NCBI GenBank assembly: GCA_963674475.2 | Contig: CAXXFQ010000017.1 | Location: forward strand, 186,001-250,000 | Reading direction: 5' to 3' | Length of the DNA: 64,000 nucleotides | Source: CAXXFQ01 sp963674475 | Lineage (GTDB): Bacteria > Planctomycetota > Planctomycetia > Pirellulales > Thermoguttaceae | Part shown: piece after piece, positions 1 through 9,840 of the stretch | Numbering within the stretch: the first letter of the stretch is position 1 | Layout of the letters: every line of letters begins with the position of its first letter | Notes under the pieces: generated by a model | Database searches by the model: none | Seen by the model: only the letters and a program-made list of their open reading frames with translations | Told to the model about the DNA's origin: nothing | Made by a program: the position numbers and the translations under genes

Positions 1-16
1 AACCACGTGACCCTTA

Positions 17-2119
17 TTAAAACTCGTTCGGGTCGAATTTGACGTCCAACGAGTCGTCGTCCTCCCCGTTTCCTTCGGTTTCGAAGGCGGCCGGGTCGAA
101 CGAGATCGGATCGGGATCCACCCGGTCATGGTCCGGCCCTTCCGTGGGTCGGGAAATGCCATGGCGGGCACGCAACTGTTCCATCATCTCTTGTAGCATT
201 TGGGTTTTCCGGGTCTCGTCGAGCCCTTCGTCCTTCAGTGCCACAATCTGACTGGAGCGTTGCCGGTCAAGTTGGTTTTGTTGATAACGTTCGATCAACT
301 CTTGTAAAAGGGCCGCCGGATCGGTGATCTTGGCGACTCGCCTGGATTCATCCAATTCGACGAGGAACTGCTTCATCGGCCCGTCGTCGAATTCCAACAT
401 CAGTCGAGAGAAATCGGGACACACGTCCTCGTCTTCCAATCGACAACAAGTTTCATACAGTCGCCGAGAAGCCGCGTCGGAAAACCGGTTAGGTTCGAAA
501 ACTTCTCGCGCTTTCGGCAAAAGTTCCGGATTGGCAACGACCAGTTCGAGCAGCTCGCACTCGATCGGCGCCATACGGTGAAGGTCATTTAGTTTCGGCG
601 GTTTCGGCGGCGGGGTGATCTCTACGTTCCCGCCCGAAGTAACCGCAGGCAAAGCGGCTGTCGCTTCACCGAAATTTTCATCGTCTTCCCCGGCGGCGGC
701 CAACAGGGCGTTCGGGTCGTCCACTTGGGCGACGTGCGGCGTTTCGACGACGCGCGGCGTATAGACCCGTTTCGGTTTTCGGCGAATCTGGACCAAACGT
801 TGGCGAACGTCTTCCTCGGGGATGTGGAAGCTGCGCGACAAGCGGTGGAGAATTCGCTGTTCTCGAAATCGCTCTTCCCCGGTCGGTTGAGTTCGCTTGG
901 CCAAGATCGAGATGATCCGTTCGAGCGATTTTCCGGCCGCGTGAATGTCGGTTTCCAGGTCGATCCCTTCGGTTTCGACTCGTATCACGTGGTCCAGGGC
1001 ATCGACGGCTTCGGTCTTCAAGAGATGATCGAAGGCGTCGGCCCCCTGGGTCAGCAGGAAGTCGCACGGGTCGGCCGCTTCGGGGAGGGTCAAAATCTGG
1101 AGGTCGACGTTTTGGGCCAAAAATAGTTCGAGTACCTCGTTGGCCCGGCGTCGGCCCGCTTCGTCGCCGTCGAGGACCAGGACGACCTGTTCGGCAAACC
1201 GGTGAAGGATTCGGACGTGCTCTTCGCCCAAGGCGGTTCCCAGGACGGCCACCGCGTTCTCGAACCCCGTTTGATGGGCGGCGATCACATCGGTGTAACC
1301 CTCCATGACCAGCACTTGTCCGGCTCGTCGGATCGCGTCTTTGGCCAGCGAAAGGCCGTAAAGCAGTTGGTGTTTTGTAAACAGCGGCGTCTCGGGCGAG
1401 TTGAGGTATTTCGCCGGACTGGTGTTTCCCGATTCGGGCAAGACACGGCCACCGATCCCGACCGGTCGGTCTTGCGTGTCGCGGATCGAGAAGAGGACTC
1501 GGCCCGCGAACCGATCGTAATACGATCCGTCGTCACGGCGAACGATCAGGCCGAGCGTTTCGAGTACTTTGGCCCGGTCCGCGTCTCCTTCGGCCTGCGA
1601 GAGGATCCAGTTGCGACGATTTGGCGCGAATCCGATTTGGAACCGATCAATGCTCGCTTCGGTGATTCCCCGTTGGGAAAGATAGTTCCGTGCCGGTTCG
1701 GCTTCGGGCGAATCGAGTAGGAAACGGTGGAACAACCCTTCGGTCCAGGCGGCCGCGCGGAAGAGGGTTTTCTTATGATCGGCCGGGCTCGCTCCGCCGG
1801 TGTTGCTCGTCGTCTGACGGACCGGTTTCAATTCAACCCCGGCCCGTTCGGCCAAGAGTTCCAACGCCTCGCGGAACTCGACCCCTTCGGCCTTCATGAC
1901 GAAAGAGAAAATATCGCCGCCGATATCGCAGACCCAGCATTTGAACGATTGACGTTCCGGGTTGACTTGCAAGCTGGGGCGGGTGTCGTCGTGCCACGGA
2001 CAGATGCCGACATAGCCTCGACCTTGGCGACGGAGCGTGATATAGCTACCGACCAGGTCGACGATATCGATCGCCTGACGAATCTGTTCTTTGGTGTCTA
2101 GCGAAAAAGACTCCGACAC
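17..2119 (-). CDS. dnaG: DNA primase DnaG
   Basis: Makes the RNA primers for chromosome replication. Near the N-terminus there is a CHC2 zinc-binding module (Cys-Pro-Trp-His, then Cys-Trp-Val-Cys about 20 residues on). The catalytic TOPRIM core follows, with EGYTDVIA and the acidic motif LVLDGDEAGRR. The C-terminal third is the helicase-interacting region, with a Glu/Asp-rich tail. The open frame reaches an ATG at 2191, but that codon has no Shine-Dalgarno (SD) sequence. A GTG at 2119 is preceded by GGGAG at 6-nt spacing and places the start just before the usual N-terminal helix, so I prefer it. Length (700 residues from the GTG) is somewhat above the usual 580-650. No sigma factor or rpsU gene is next to it inside the window. 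Confidence 0.95.
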   Translation of the reverse strand: MSESFSLDTKEQIRQAIDIVDLVGSYITLRRQGRGYVGICPWHDDTRPSLQVNPERQSFKCWVCDIGGDIFSFVMKAEGVEFREALELLAERAGVELKPVRQTTSNTGGASPADHKKTLFRAAAWTEGLFHRFLLDSPEAEPARNYLSQRGITEASIDRFQIGFAPNRRNWILSQAEGDADRAKVLETLGLIVRRDDGSYYDRFAGRVLFSIRDTQDRPVGIGGRVLPESGNTSPAKYLNSPETPLFTKHQLLYGLSLAKDAIRRAGQVLVMEGYTDVIAAHQTGFENAVAVLGTALGEEHVRILHRFAEQVVLVLDGDEAGRRRANEVLELFLAQNVDLQILTLPEAADPCDFLLTQGADAFDHLLKTEAVDALDHVIRVETEGIDLETDIHAAGKSLERIISILAKRTQPTGEERFREQRILHRLSRSFHIPEEDVRQRLVQIRRKPKRVYTPRVVETPHVAQVDDPNALLAAAGEDDENFGEATAALPAVTSGGNVEITPPPKPPKLNDLHRMAPIECELLELVVANPELLPKAREVFEPNRFSDAASRRLYETCCRLEDEDVCPDFSRLMLEFDDGPMKQFLVELDESRRVAKITDPAALLQELIERYQQNQLDRQRSSQIVALKDEGLDETRKTQMLQEMMEQLRARHGISRPTEGPDHDRVDPDPISFDPAAFETEGNGEDDDSLDVKFDPNEF

Positions 2120-2471
2120 CTGTGACTCCCGTATGGCTTTCAGTGTGACTTCCCTTTCACAACCAGACGTGCAATCGATCGGCAATTCCATTTGCCGTCT
2201 GTTTCCGTTGGTCGATAGCCGAACTTTTTACACCAGTTCCAACTTGAAATAGCGATTTGCCGCCTGTTTACCCTTCGGGAAAACAGACTGTTTTTGCACG
2301 AGTGGACGTGCGATTTCAAATTGAAACACGTATTTGAAGAATGGACGGCATTCTCGACGACAGAGGGGATTATAACTCCAACGCTAGCGGCGGTCAACGC
2401 CGACTTCGACGGGTTTGATTCAGTAGGCTTCCGCGCGAAAGTGAATCGCGTTTTTTGACCGTCAAAACAGC

Positions 2472-3578
2472 TTATTCCTTTGAAGGCAAAGGGTTCCGAT
2501 CAAGGTTTTTGCTGCTCGGACAGGCCGGTTTGGCCGGTTTCGCCTTGGTCCAAACGGTCTCCAGAAGGCCCAGCGAGACGACCGCTTCCCGGTCGCCCGA
2601 ACCGTGGGGCAGGCGGACGGTGAGTGAAACCTTTTCGGTCGGTTTTTTCGAACGGACATGACGGAGCAACGGTCCCACCTCGGCGACCGGCTTTCCGTCG
2701 ACGGCGGTGATCAGGTCCATCTCCTGAAAACCGGCACGGGCGGCCGGTCCTTTGGGTTCCAAAAGTTTGACGACCAGCCCTTCGGTTCCTTGGGGGAAAT
2801 GGGCGATAAAATCGGCCGTCTGCTGCCAAAGCTCTTCGAGCGCCATTCCGAGGCAGGGGGTCGCGGCTGTCGTTCGGGAAGCAAGGAACTCGCGGATCGC
2901 TCCGACCGGAACCATGAACGCCATTCCGACCGGCACCTCGTTGACCGACATGACGCCCGACTGAAGCCCGACCAGTTTCCCCGTCTCGTCGACCCACGGT
3001 CCGCCGGAGGTGCCCCGTTGCAACGTGGCCGCCACATGAAGGATCTCGACGTACGCCTTCTGATCGCTCAGATATTCAAACGCGGTTTCGTTCCGTGCGG
3101 CACTACCACGCTGGACGATGCCTCGGCGAAAGAGGGGCGTGCCGAATTGAAACAGTTCGGTTCCGACCTCGGGCAACCGGTTGGCCAAGTCGAGCGAGGC
3201 AGTTTTCGGCTTTTCTTTCTCGTCGTCGAATTTCAGCTTCAAAAGGGCCAGGTCGTGCCCCTTGTCGATTGCCAAAACTTCGGCCTCGTGGCGACCGACC
3301 ACGACCGACAGCAGTTCGATCCGCATGCCCGGCCGGGGGAAAAGATGACTCGACGACAAAACCGTGCCGTCCGAATCGACAAAACAACCGGACCCACACA
3401 AACGGCCGTCGACCAACACCTCGACCAAGGCCGGTCGAACCCGATCGTAGAACGACGTCTTTTTTTTCTCCTCGGCCTTCGACGAAGAAGCCAACCATGC
3501 GACAAACAGCGCGACCAGCAACACGATCCCCAAACTACGGGAGAAGCGGCCGGTCGTGCATGACGGTTTCAAGGGCAT
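2472..3578 (-). CDS. Trypsin-like serine protease with PDZ domain (DegP/HtrA-like)
   Basis: Probable envelope protease or chaperone. Residues 13-32 form a hydrophobic signal or anchor segment. The protease domain spans about 40-235 with a plausible triad: His78 (SSSHLF), Asp109 (GHDLALLKL) and Ser191 in GTSGGPW. A single PDZ domain follows at about 255-345 (GPAARAGFQEMDLITAVDG). At 368 residues with one PDZ it is closer to DegS or HhoB-type proteins than to two-PDZ DegP. The segment before the catalytic His (SSSH rather than TNAH) is unusual but keeps the His. It lies downstream of no obvious operon partner; dnaG follows on the same strand after a gap of about 350 bp. Confidence 0.85.
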   Translation of the reverse strand: MPLKPSCTTGRFSRSLGIVLLVALFVAWLASSSKAEEKKKTSFYDRVRPALVEVLVDGRLCGSGCFVDSDGTVLSSSHLFPRPGMRIELLSVVVGRHEAEVLAIDKGHDLALLKLKFDDEKEKPKTASLDLANRLPEVGTELFQFGTPLFRRGIVQRGSAARNETAFEYLSDQKAYVEILHVAATLQRGTSGGPWVDETGKLVGLQSGVMSVNEVPVGMAFMVPVGAIREFLASRTTAATPCLGMALEELWQQTADFIAHFPQGTEGLVVKLLEPKGPAARAGFQEMDLITAVDGKPVAEVGPLLRHVRSKKPTEKVSLTVRLPHGSGDREAVVSLGLLETVWTKAKPAKPACPSSKNLDRNPLPSKE

Positions 3579-3808
3579 TGGTGTCGTGGTCGGTTTCTGA
3601 TTTTGTTCGAGGGGAAATTTTTCTGGGAGAGGGAACGACTCTCTATGATTTATCCTAATTGCCCAGTAAAAGAACTAAACCCTTCTGGGAGGGGGATTTA
3701 GAAGTGGAGGGGGGGACGGGGCACAGGTTTTGGCTATCAAATCGGCCGGAAACGCGACCAAACCTCAAACGGCCGAGAGGCCGGATTGATCGCTCTTCCG
3801 CCGTTTTT

Positions 3809-6661
3809 CTACAAAATCGCTTCTTCCTCTTCGTCGTTCTCAAAAAAATTGCCCATGTGACCGTCCATGCAGATTGCCGCGTACACTTCGGAAAACGGCG
3901 GGGCAGGATCCGCCGGCGGCCAGAATTGCTGTTGACGGACCGCTCGGATGATTTCGGCCGCTTTCGCGTCGGCGTCGCGCAGGTCCGACTCGGTCCAATC
4001 GGCCATCGCGAAGCGGCTTTTTTTGAGATCCTTGGGTAAAAGGATATAGCCGAGTTCAATCGGTGTCTCGGTGTCGAAATTCTCGAACCCAAGCGCCGTA
4101 AGCAGATGGCGGTAAAGGGGCAATTGGAGGTCGGCCCACTCGTCGTTTTTCCGATGGGTTTGTTCTGGCGTCTTGCCCGAGTCGGACGTCTTGTAGTCAA
4201 GGATCGCCAGTTGGCCGGTATGTCGGTTGAGGTCGATTCGGTCGATCTGACCGCGAAGGAACATCGGGTGGCCGTCCACCTCCAGTGCGGCCGCGTTTGA
4301 CGACGCTTCGACCTGCTGGATGCGCCAACCTTGGGCCGCCCACGAGGCCTGATGTCGGGCAAAAGGCTCAAATCGCAAGCGGAGTTGTTCGATCTGAATC
4401 AGGATCGTCGCGCTCGGCTCCTTGCCGTATCGGTCCCCGACCAACCGGTCCAGCTCGGCCTTCAGGAATGCGCCGATCGTCTCTTCGTTTTCCGAAGCGG
4501 CCGCCTCACTGTGGCCAAAATGGTCAAGCAGCGTGTGGGCCAGCGATCCGAACGCGCCGCCGTCGAGCTCTTCGGTCCGATCCTCTCGCGATTCGAGCCT
4601 GAGGCGATGTTTTAAATAGTAACGGTACGGACAGGCCAAGTAGTCGCGGAATTCGGTCACCCGCATCGATCGGACCGATTCGGATAAGGGCATCGGCTTG
4701 GGCACGGAAAAGCGAGATTCGGCCGGCGGCGTCGACGCAACACCCGGCAAGGGTAACGACGCTTCGCCGCGATCTCCGTCGTCGAAAAATCGGACGACCC
4801 GCCGGGCGATCGTTTCCGGCTGGCCGGTCAGGAGGAGACGGCTCGGGATAAGCGGGTCCCCTTCGGCCGAACGGCGTCCGGCAATCAGGTGGATCGACCG
4901 ATCACTTCGGACCAGAAGCGAGAGGGCATACGCGTCACGGGCCAAGCGGCGTCGGTTGTCTTCGATCTCGAGTGCCTCGCGCAGCGAGTTGGGAAGGAAG
5001 AGATCGGCGTTGAGCGAGCTGGGAACGATTCCCTCGTTCATCCCGGTGACGATCAGGGCGGGGGCGTCGTCCATCGGCAGCTCGAGCCAACCGACCATCT
5101 CGATCGCTCCGCGGTCCGGCGGTGGCGCGATCGTCTCGGAGCCGACCAGAGCGAACAGGAGTGAGATCGCTTCCGACACCGAGACGGTCGGCATCAGTTC
5201 GGCCGGGATCGCTTCGAAGTTGGCCAAAATAGTTCGAATTTTTTCGCACGCGGTCAAGACGGCCCGATCTTCCGGGACATTGGGGTCCAACGGCCGGGAC
5301 CCGAAAAATTCCAAAAGCCAATCGGCCAGCGGCGAACTCCACTGGGCCAACGGCTGAGTCGACTGTTCCATCGGCAAGAACAGCGGATCGAGCGATTTGA
5401 ACACTCGCAAGAGCAGCGGATAATGGTCGGCTTGCGGCGGCCGGGAACGGTCGATTCGGTAGGGCAATCGGTCGTTTTGATAGCGGTCCATCTCCGAAAG
5501 CCAGTCGGTCTTCGTCCCGTTCTTTTCCGCCGGTGGATTTTCCGCGAAACGCCGTTCGAGCCACGCTTGGACCGACGGACGACGGACCAACGCGGCCCAA
5601 TCGGAAAAGGCGTGACGGTCAAGATACTCGGCCACGGCAGCCAGCAGGGCGTACGGTTCGGTTCGTGAGATTGGACGCCCGACGCCGTACCGCGGCCTGA
5701 CGCCGCATTGACGCAACTGTTGTTCGAGATGGGCCACCAGCCGGACGTCGGGAACGCCGAAGGTGATTGCTTCCGGGGAATATTTCCCGTCGAGGCTTTC
5801 TAAAGCACGGACGGCGGCGGTCGCCTGTTCGGCCGGGCCGTCGACGACATCGATCCACGCGTCCGGGATGTCGATCGTCGCGTTTTCCCACTTTTCGGGG
5901 ATCAGACAGCCGTATTCATCGAACCGATCCGACCACGACTCGGGCGCGAACACCAACGCGGTGACCCGGTCGGCGATCTGGTCGAGCATCTTTCGTTGGC
6001 ACCGGTTCAGGTCAACCGTGCCGAAGAGGACGATCTGACGATCGGTCGTGTATTCCCGATATTTCAGGGCGAAGATTCGGGCCGTTTGGAGGTCCCAGAG
6101 CCGGTTGCGGTCGAGAATTTCGTGGTAGACTTTTTGTAGTTCAACGAGGACCTGCCACCGGTCGAGTTCCCCTTGGGGGAAACCGTGAAGACGCTTTCCG
6201 CAGTCGTAGACCTTTTCAAAATCCAGCGCGTCGGCGGCCAGTTCGCGATGCAATCGGGCCAACATCTCGCCCAACGCCAGCCAGCCCATCAGGTCGTCCG
6301 GTTCGGGCGGTTGGGGGACGAATCGGGCCAAACGCTCGGCGTCGAGCCCTTTCATGGCCGCGACCCAGGCCAGTTGTTGGACCATGCTGTCGGCGAACGG
6401 ATTTTTCGCGACGTAAAGCAACTCGGGCAGTTTCCCGACGGTGACGATCTCCGGTGGCAACAGAGTCAGTCCGAGGGTTTCGGCCCGCTCGACCAGCATC
6501 TCCAACAGCCGTCGCCCGGCGCGGCCACCCGGCACGGCAATGATGAGCCGGTCGAGGTCGAGGGTTCCGCCCACGGTGAACTGTTCGGCCAGGTGGTCGA
6601 CGCCCAGGTTCAAAAGGGCCGTGTCGCAACCAAGGAAAAGACGCCGGATCGACATGATCAA
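3809..6661 (-). CDS. AddB-like PD-(D/E)XK nuclease (double-strand break repair)
   Basis: A 950-residue protein with the layout of AddB/RexB: an inactive helicase-like N-terminal half and a C-terminal PD-(D/E)XK nuclease. The nuclease shows the entry motif ACPYRYYLKHRL, a conserved GSLAHTLLDHF helix with His, the metal-binding Asp in GQIDRID, and the DYKT motif with catalytic Asp and Lys, followed by LQLPLYRHLL. In characterised systems AddB works with AddA (RecBCD-type helicase-nuclease) to process broken ends; no addA is adjacent. I see only one of the four cysteines that hold the AddB iron-sulfur cluster, so cluster binding is doubtful. SD-like GGGGGT precedes the ATG by about 8 nt. Confidence 0.8.
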   Translation of the reverse strand: MIMSIRRLFLGCDTALLNLGVDHLAEQFTVGGTLDLDRLIIAVPGGRAGRRLLEMLVERAETLGLTLLPPEIVTVGKLPELLYVAKNPFADSMVQQLAWVAAMKGLDAERLARFVPQPPEPDDLMGWLALGEMLARLHRELAADALDFEKVYDCGKRLHGFPQGELDRWQVLVELQKVYHEILDRNRLWDLQTARIFALKYREYTTDRQIVLFGTVDLNRCQRKMLDQIADRVTALVFAPESWSDRFDEYGCLIPEKWENATIDIPDAWIDVVDGPAEQATAAVRALESLDGKYSPEAITFGVPDVRLVAHLEQQLRQCGVRPRYGVGRPISRTEPYALLAAVAEYLDRHAFSDWAALVRRPSVQAWLERRFAENPPAEKNGTKTDWLSEMDRYQNDRLPYRIDRSRPPQADHYPLLLRVFKSLDPLFLPMEQSTQPLAQWSSPLADWLLEFFGSRPLDPNVPEDRAVLTACEKIRTILANFEAIPAELMPTVSVSEAISLLFALVGSETIAPPPDRGAIEMVGWLELPMDDAPALIVTGMNEGIVPSSLNADLFLPNSLREALEIEDNRRRLARDAYALSLLVRSDRSIHLIAGRRSAEGDPLIPSRLLLTGQPETIARRVVRFFDDGDRGEASLPLPGVASTPPAESRFSVPKPMPLSESVRSMRVTEFRDYLACPYRYYLKHRLRLESREDRTEELDGGAFGSLAHTLLDHFGHSEAAASENEETIGAFLKAELDRLVGDRYGKEPSATILIQIEQLRLRFEPFARHQASWAAQGWRIQQVEASSNAAALEVDGHPMFLRGQIDRIDLNRHTGQLAILDYKTSDSGKTPEQTHRKNDEWADLQLPLYRHLLTALGFENFDTETPIELGYILLPKDLKKSRFAMADWTESDLRDADAKAAEIIRAVRQQQFWPPADPAPPFSEVYAAICMDGHMGNFFENDEEEEAIL

Positions 6662-6793
6662 TCACCCCCGTTTGAGGAAAAGGAAAATCGATTTCTCGGG
6701 GCCGAGTGAAAGAAAAAACACGCGACCCCGAGAAAGATTTTTTTCATCGAGCAAGGCAAGACGTTTCCTGCCTGACCCTTCGGTACAAAAACC

Positions 6794-7963
6794 TTACGAC
6801 GGGATGTCGACCCACTGGCCGATCCGGGCGCTTTCGAGTACCGCGTCGCAGACCCGTTGGGTTCGCAAGGCCGACTTCATGTCCGGCTGGAACGGTTTTC
6901 CGCCCGGTTCGAGGCTGGCCAGGAAATCGGCCATCCCGTTGATGAACGTGTGTTCGTAGCCGATCGTCGTGCCGGGGACCCAGTACTTGTCCATGTACGG
7001 GTGTTCCGGGTTGGTCACCAAAATTCGCTGCCAGCCGGTCAGGTGGTCTTCGACCTTTCGGCCGGTGTCGGGGTCGGCATAACGGAAGAACTGGAGGTAT
7101 TCGGGCTCTTCGAGGTTGAAGAACAGCCCGGCGTACTCGCCGTTCATTTCCATCGCGCTGTAGTTTTTACGACCGCGCGCGTAACGGGTACTCTCGAACG
7201 TGCCGACCGAGCCGTTGGCGAACTGGGCCAGGAACATGCACGCGTCGTCGATGTCGACCTTTTGCATCTCGCCCGTTTCGGCGTGTTGGCGTTCTTTGAC
7301 GAACGTCTCGGAATGGGCGACGATCCGGCTGATCGGGCCGTTGAGCCATTCGGCCGTATCGATCGAGTGGGCCAACAGGTCACCGGTCACGCCGCTTCCG
7401 GCCACCTTCGAGTCGAGTCGCCAAAGACCCAAGCCGCCTTGCGGGACGTTGGTCGAGATGGTGTAGTCTTGGTTGTAGACAGCCCGATAATGGAACGGAC
7501 GTCCGACGCGGCCTTCGTCGATGATCTGCTTGAACAGCGAGACGGCCGGGACCCGTCGGTAGTTGAACGAGACCATGTTGGCCACGCCCGCTTTTTCGAC
7601 CGCGGCGGCCATCGCTTCGGCTTCCTCGGTATTCATCGCCAGCGGCTTTTCACAGACGATCATCTTGCCCGCTTCGGCGGCCGCGATCACCATGTCGTGG
7701 TGGAGGAAGTTGGGCGCACAGATGTCGATGACGTCGATATCGTCGCGGGCGATCAGCTTTTGCCAATCGGTTTCGTACGATTCGTAGCCCCAGCGGGCGG
7801 CGAACGCCTTGAGGGTGTCGAGATCTTCTTCACGACCGTAGCAGGCCTTCAAAACGGGGGTGTACTGGCCGTCGAAGAAGTGACGCACCTGGCAGTAGGC
7901 GTTCGAGTGGGTTCGTCCCATGAATCCGCAACCGAGTACCGCGACGTTCAGCGGTTTGGCCAT
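6794..7963 (-). CDS. Gfo/Idh/MocA family NAD(P)-dependent oxidoreductase
   Basis: Sugar or inositol dehydrogenase-type enzyme of 389 residues. The N-terminal Rossmann fold carries the dinucleotide-binding stretch VAVLGCGFMGRTHSNAY. CEKPLAMNTEEA is the family EKP motif (catalytic Lys). GGLGLWRLD and GVTGDLLAHSIDTAEWL, with the His near 180-200, belong to the C-terminal substrate domain. The substrate cannot be read from sequence; the family is strongly expanded in planctomycetes. AGGAG lies 9 nt before the ATG. The MFS transporter gene lies upstream on the same strand, but a terminator-like hairpin separates the two, so they may be transcribed separately. Confidence 0.92.
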   Translation of the reverse strand: MAKPLNVAVLGCGFMGRTHSNAYCQVRHFFDGQYTPVLKACYGREEDLDTLKAFAARWGYESYETDWQKLIARDDIDVIDICAPNFLHHDMVIAAAEAGKMIVCEKPLAMNTEEAEAMAAAVEKAGVANMVSFNYRRVPAVSLFKQIIDEGRVGRPFHYRAVYNQDYTISTNVPQGGLGLWRLDSKVAGSGVTGDLLAHSIDTAEWLNGPISRIVAHSETFVKERQHAETGEMQKVDIDDACMFLAQFANGSVGTFESTRYARGRKNYSAMEMNGEYAGLFFNLEEPEYLQFFRYADPDTGRKVEDHLTGWQRILVTNPEHPYMDKYWVPGTTIGYEHTFINGMADFLASLEPGGKPFQPDMKSALRTQRVCDAVLESARIGQWVDIPS

Positions 7964-8093
7964 AATCGTTCTCTCCTAAAAAATCGATCGTTGTGATGTG
8001 GTGTTTTTCTTCAATAAAGGAAGCGGGAAGAAAAAGGTGGGATGCTTTTTTTGTTGGTAAGCCGCACTTAAAAAAAGGCGCGGATTTGATTTT

Positions 8094-8142
8094 AGAAAAA
8101 AGGGGCTCACCCGATGGACGAGCGGCCCCTTTTCGTTTTTTC
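8094..8142 (-). terminator. Rho-independent terminator after the MFS transporter gene
   Basis: On the minus strand, AAAAGGGG-CC-GCTC pairs across an 11-nt loop with GAGC-CCC-TTTT and ends in a T run. It begins 16 nt past the transporter stop codon. Confidence 0.65.
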
Positions 8143-8157
8143 GTACCGGGGCGAGCG

Positions 8158-9513
8158 TTACTGTTTCGCTTCCCCTTCGGCAGCCGGGGCAGTTTCAGCC
8201 GGTTTGGCTTCGGCCGCAGTCGCTTCGGGCGTTTTCACTTCCGGCGTCTGCGTTTGATTCGACAACGCTTCGAGCTTTTGACCGTCTCCTTCTCCGGCGA
8301 CTGTTTCGATCGTCACCGAACTCTCGGCCGGTTCGACCGCCTTGGCCTTGGCTGGGTCTTGGACGCCAAAAATCAAAAGAATGCCGCCGACAAGCACGAT
8401 GGCGAACGGGACAATAAAGACTCCCCTCCACTTGAATTTCCCGTCGACCGAGTTTTTATCCATGACAAAACCGGCCAGCTGGGTTCCTAGGAAAAGTCCG
8501 ATTCCGTTGGTGGCCCACATGATCAGCGCTTGTCCCGAGGCGACCAACGACGGGTCGACCGCTTCGTTGATGAACATTTGTCCGGCAATGATGAAGAAGA
8601 CGTAGGCGAAACCATGGAACGGTTGGGCCAAAACGATCATTATCGACTTGGGCAGGAAGGTGTAAACTCCGAAGAGGACCAGCCACGCCGCCGCTCCGAT
8701 GACGAGCGTCCATTTTGGGCCGGGGACCGAAAAGAAAAAGAGTCCAAGCAAAAAGAGGGTCGCAACCGCTTGGGTCACTTGGGCCAGCGCCATGGCGCCG
8801 GGAACGTATTTGCTCGATATTCCCTTGTCCTGCATGAACTGGGCCGTGCCGAGGAAGTAGAACTGCATCATTCCGGCAATCGCCGCCGAAAGGACAATGA
8901 ACATGACGAGGCTCATGTCCTTGAACGAATCCATCAGGGAGACGGTGCTCACGCTGACTTCCGGGACGGTCGGAGGCTGGATCGCGCAAACGACGATCAT
9001 GATCACCGACATCAGTGCGGCCAGTTTCAGACAGTCGCTTCCGTCCCCTTCTTTCGATTTCATATTTCGGGAGAAGGTCAGGACGTAACCGATCGCCGCC
9101 CAGGCAACGGGAGCCCAGATGAAGATCTTGGTGACGTCGATATCGCCCAGGTTGCGGAACATGACCGTGTTGACCAGCGGCAACGAGGCACCGAAGAGCA
9201 ACGAGTAAAGCAACATGACGAAAAAGAGCGGTCCGAATTTTTCGATCTTCGCCGCCATGAATAACAAGACCGCGCCGATTAAGTGACAGCCCAAAAGCAA
9301 CCAGCGGGCGTCGACCACATTGTCGGCAAAGTAACCGGCAATCGGCGGGGAGATCATGCTGGCCAGCGGCAACGCGGCGTAGATCCACCCGGTTTGTTTT
9401 CCGCTCATCTTCAGCGGGCCCAACAGCCTCGCGGCCAGGACCGGGCACCAAGCGCCCCAGATGGCGAACTCAAAAAACATGAGCAAGCTTAATTTTACAT
9501 ACATCTCTGACAT
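8158..9513 (-). CDS. MFS transporter, nucleoside/sugar H+ symporter-like
   Basis: Integral membrane transporter with about 12 hydrophobic segments in the first 400 residues. The N-terminal segment MFFEFAIWGAWCPVLAARL and the GWIYAALPLASMISPPIAGYF region resemble the NupG/nucleoside-symporter branch of the major facilitator superfamily. The substrate is not determinable here. Odd point: residues from about 395 to 451 form a low-complexity Ala/Glu/Pro/Thr tail (ATAAEAKPAETAPAAEGEAK) that is predicted cytoplasmic and is not part of the family fold. It lies upstream of a Gfo/Idh dehydrogenase gene, so coupled uptake and oxidation of a sugar-like compound is possible. Confidence 0.85.
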   Translation of the reverse strand: MSEMYVKLSLLMFFEFAIWGAWCPVLAARLLGPLKMSGKQTGWIYAALPLASMISPPIAGYFADNVVDARWLLLGCHLIGAVLLFMAAKIEKFGPLFFVMLLYSLLFGASLPLVNTVMFRNLGDIDVTKIFIWAPVAWAAIGYVLTFSRNMKSKEGDGSDCLKLAALMSVIMIVVCAIQPPTVPEVSVSTVSLMDSFKDMSLVMFIVLSAAIAGMMQFYFLGTAQFMQDKGISSKYVPGAMALAQVTQAVATLFLLGLFFFSVPGPKWTLVIGAAAWLVLFGVYTFLPKSIMIVLAQPFHGFAYVFFIIAGQMFINEAVDPSLVASGQALIMWATNGIGLFLGTQLAGFVMDKNSVDGKFKWRGVFIVPFAIVLVGGILLIFGVQDPAKAKAVEPAESSVTIETVAGEGDGQKLEALSNQTQTPEVKTPEATAAEAKPAETAPAAEGEAKQ

Positions 9514-9840
9514 TGTAGGCTTCGACTCCTTCTTTTCGAAAACGATCCGTGTGGTATTTTTCTCTTGCCCGTCGAAACGGGGGACCTTCGCTTCATAACA
9601 AAGAAGTTATAAACGCCCCTATTATAGGGCGTTTTGAAAGGGAGGAAAAGAGAGTCGAGCGCAGAACCGATGAATCGGGCAAAGTAAAAAGAAAGCGGAG
9701 GAACGCTTGTTCGGGCCGGGGCGAGTTGGCAAATGGAGGAAAAGAAAACGGGGGGCGATCCCTATTTCGCCTAGCTTGCCAGGCTTGACTTTCATTGAGA
9801 GGTTACTCGTTCGGTTTGCCGCCGCCGTTGGAACACGTGG
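9514..9840. other. Non-coding gap between fmt and the MFS gene
   Basis: No convincing gene. It holds one clear inverted repeat at about 9613-9633 (AACGCCC, 8-nt loop, GGGCGTT followed by TT), which could act as a terminator in either direction, and purine-rich sequence on the + strand. Confidence 0.5.
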
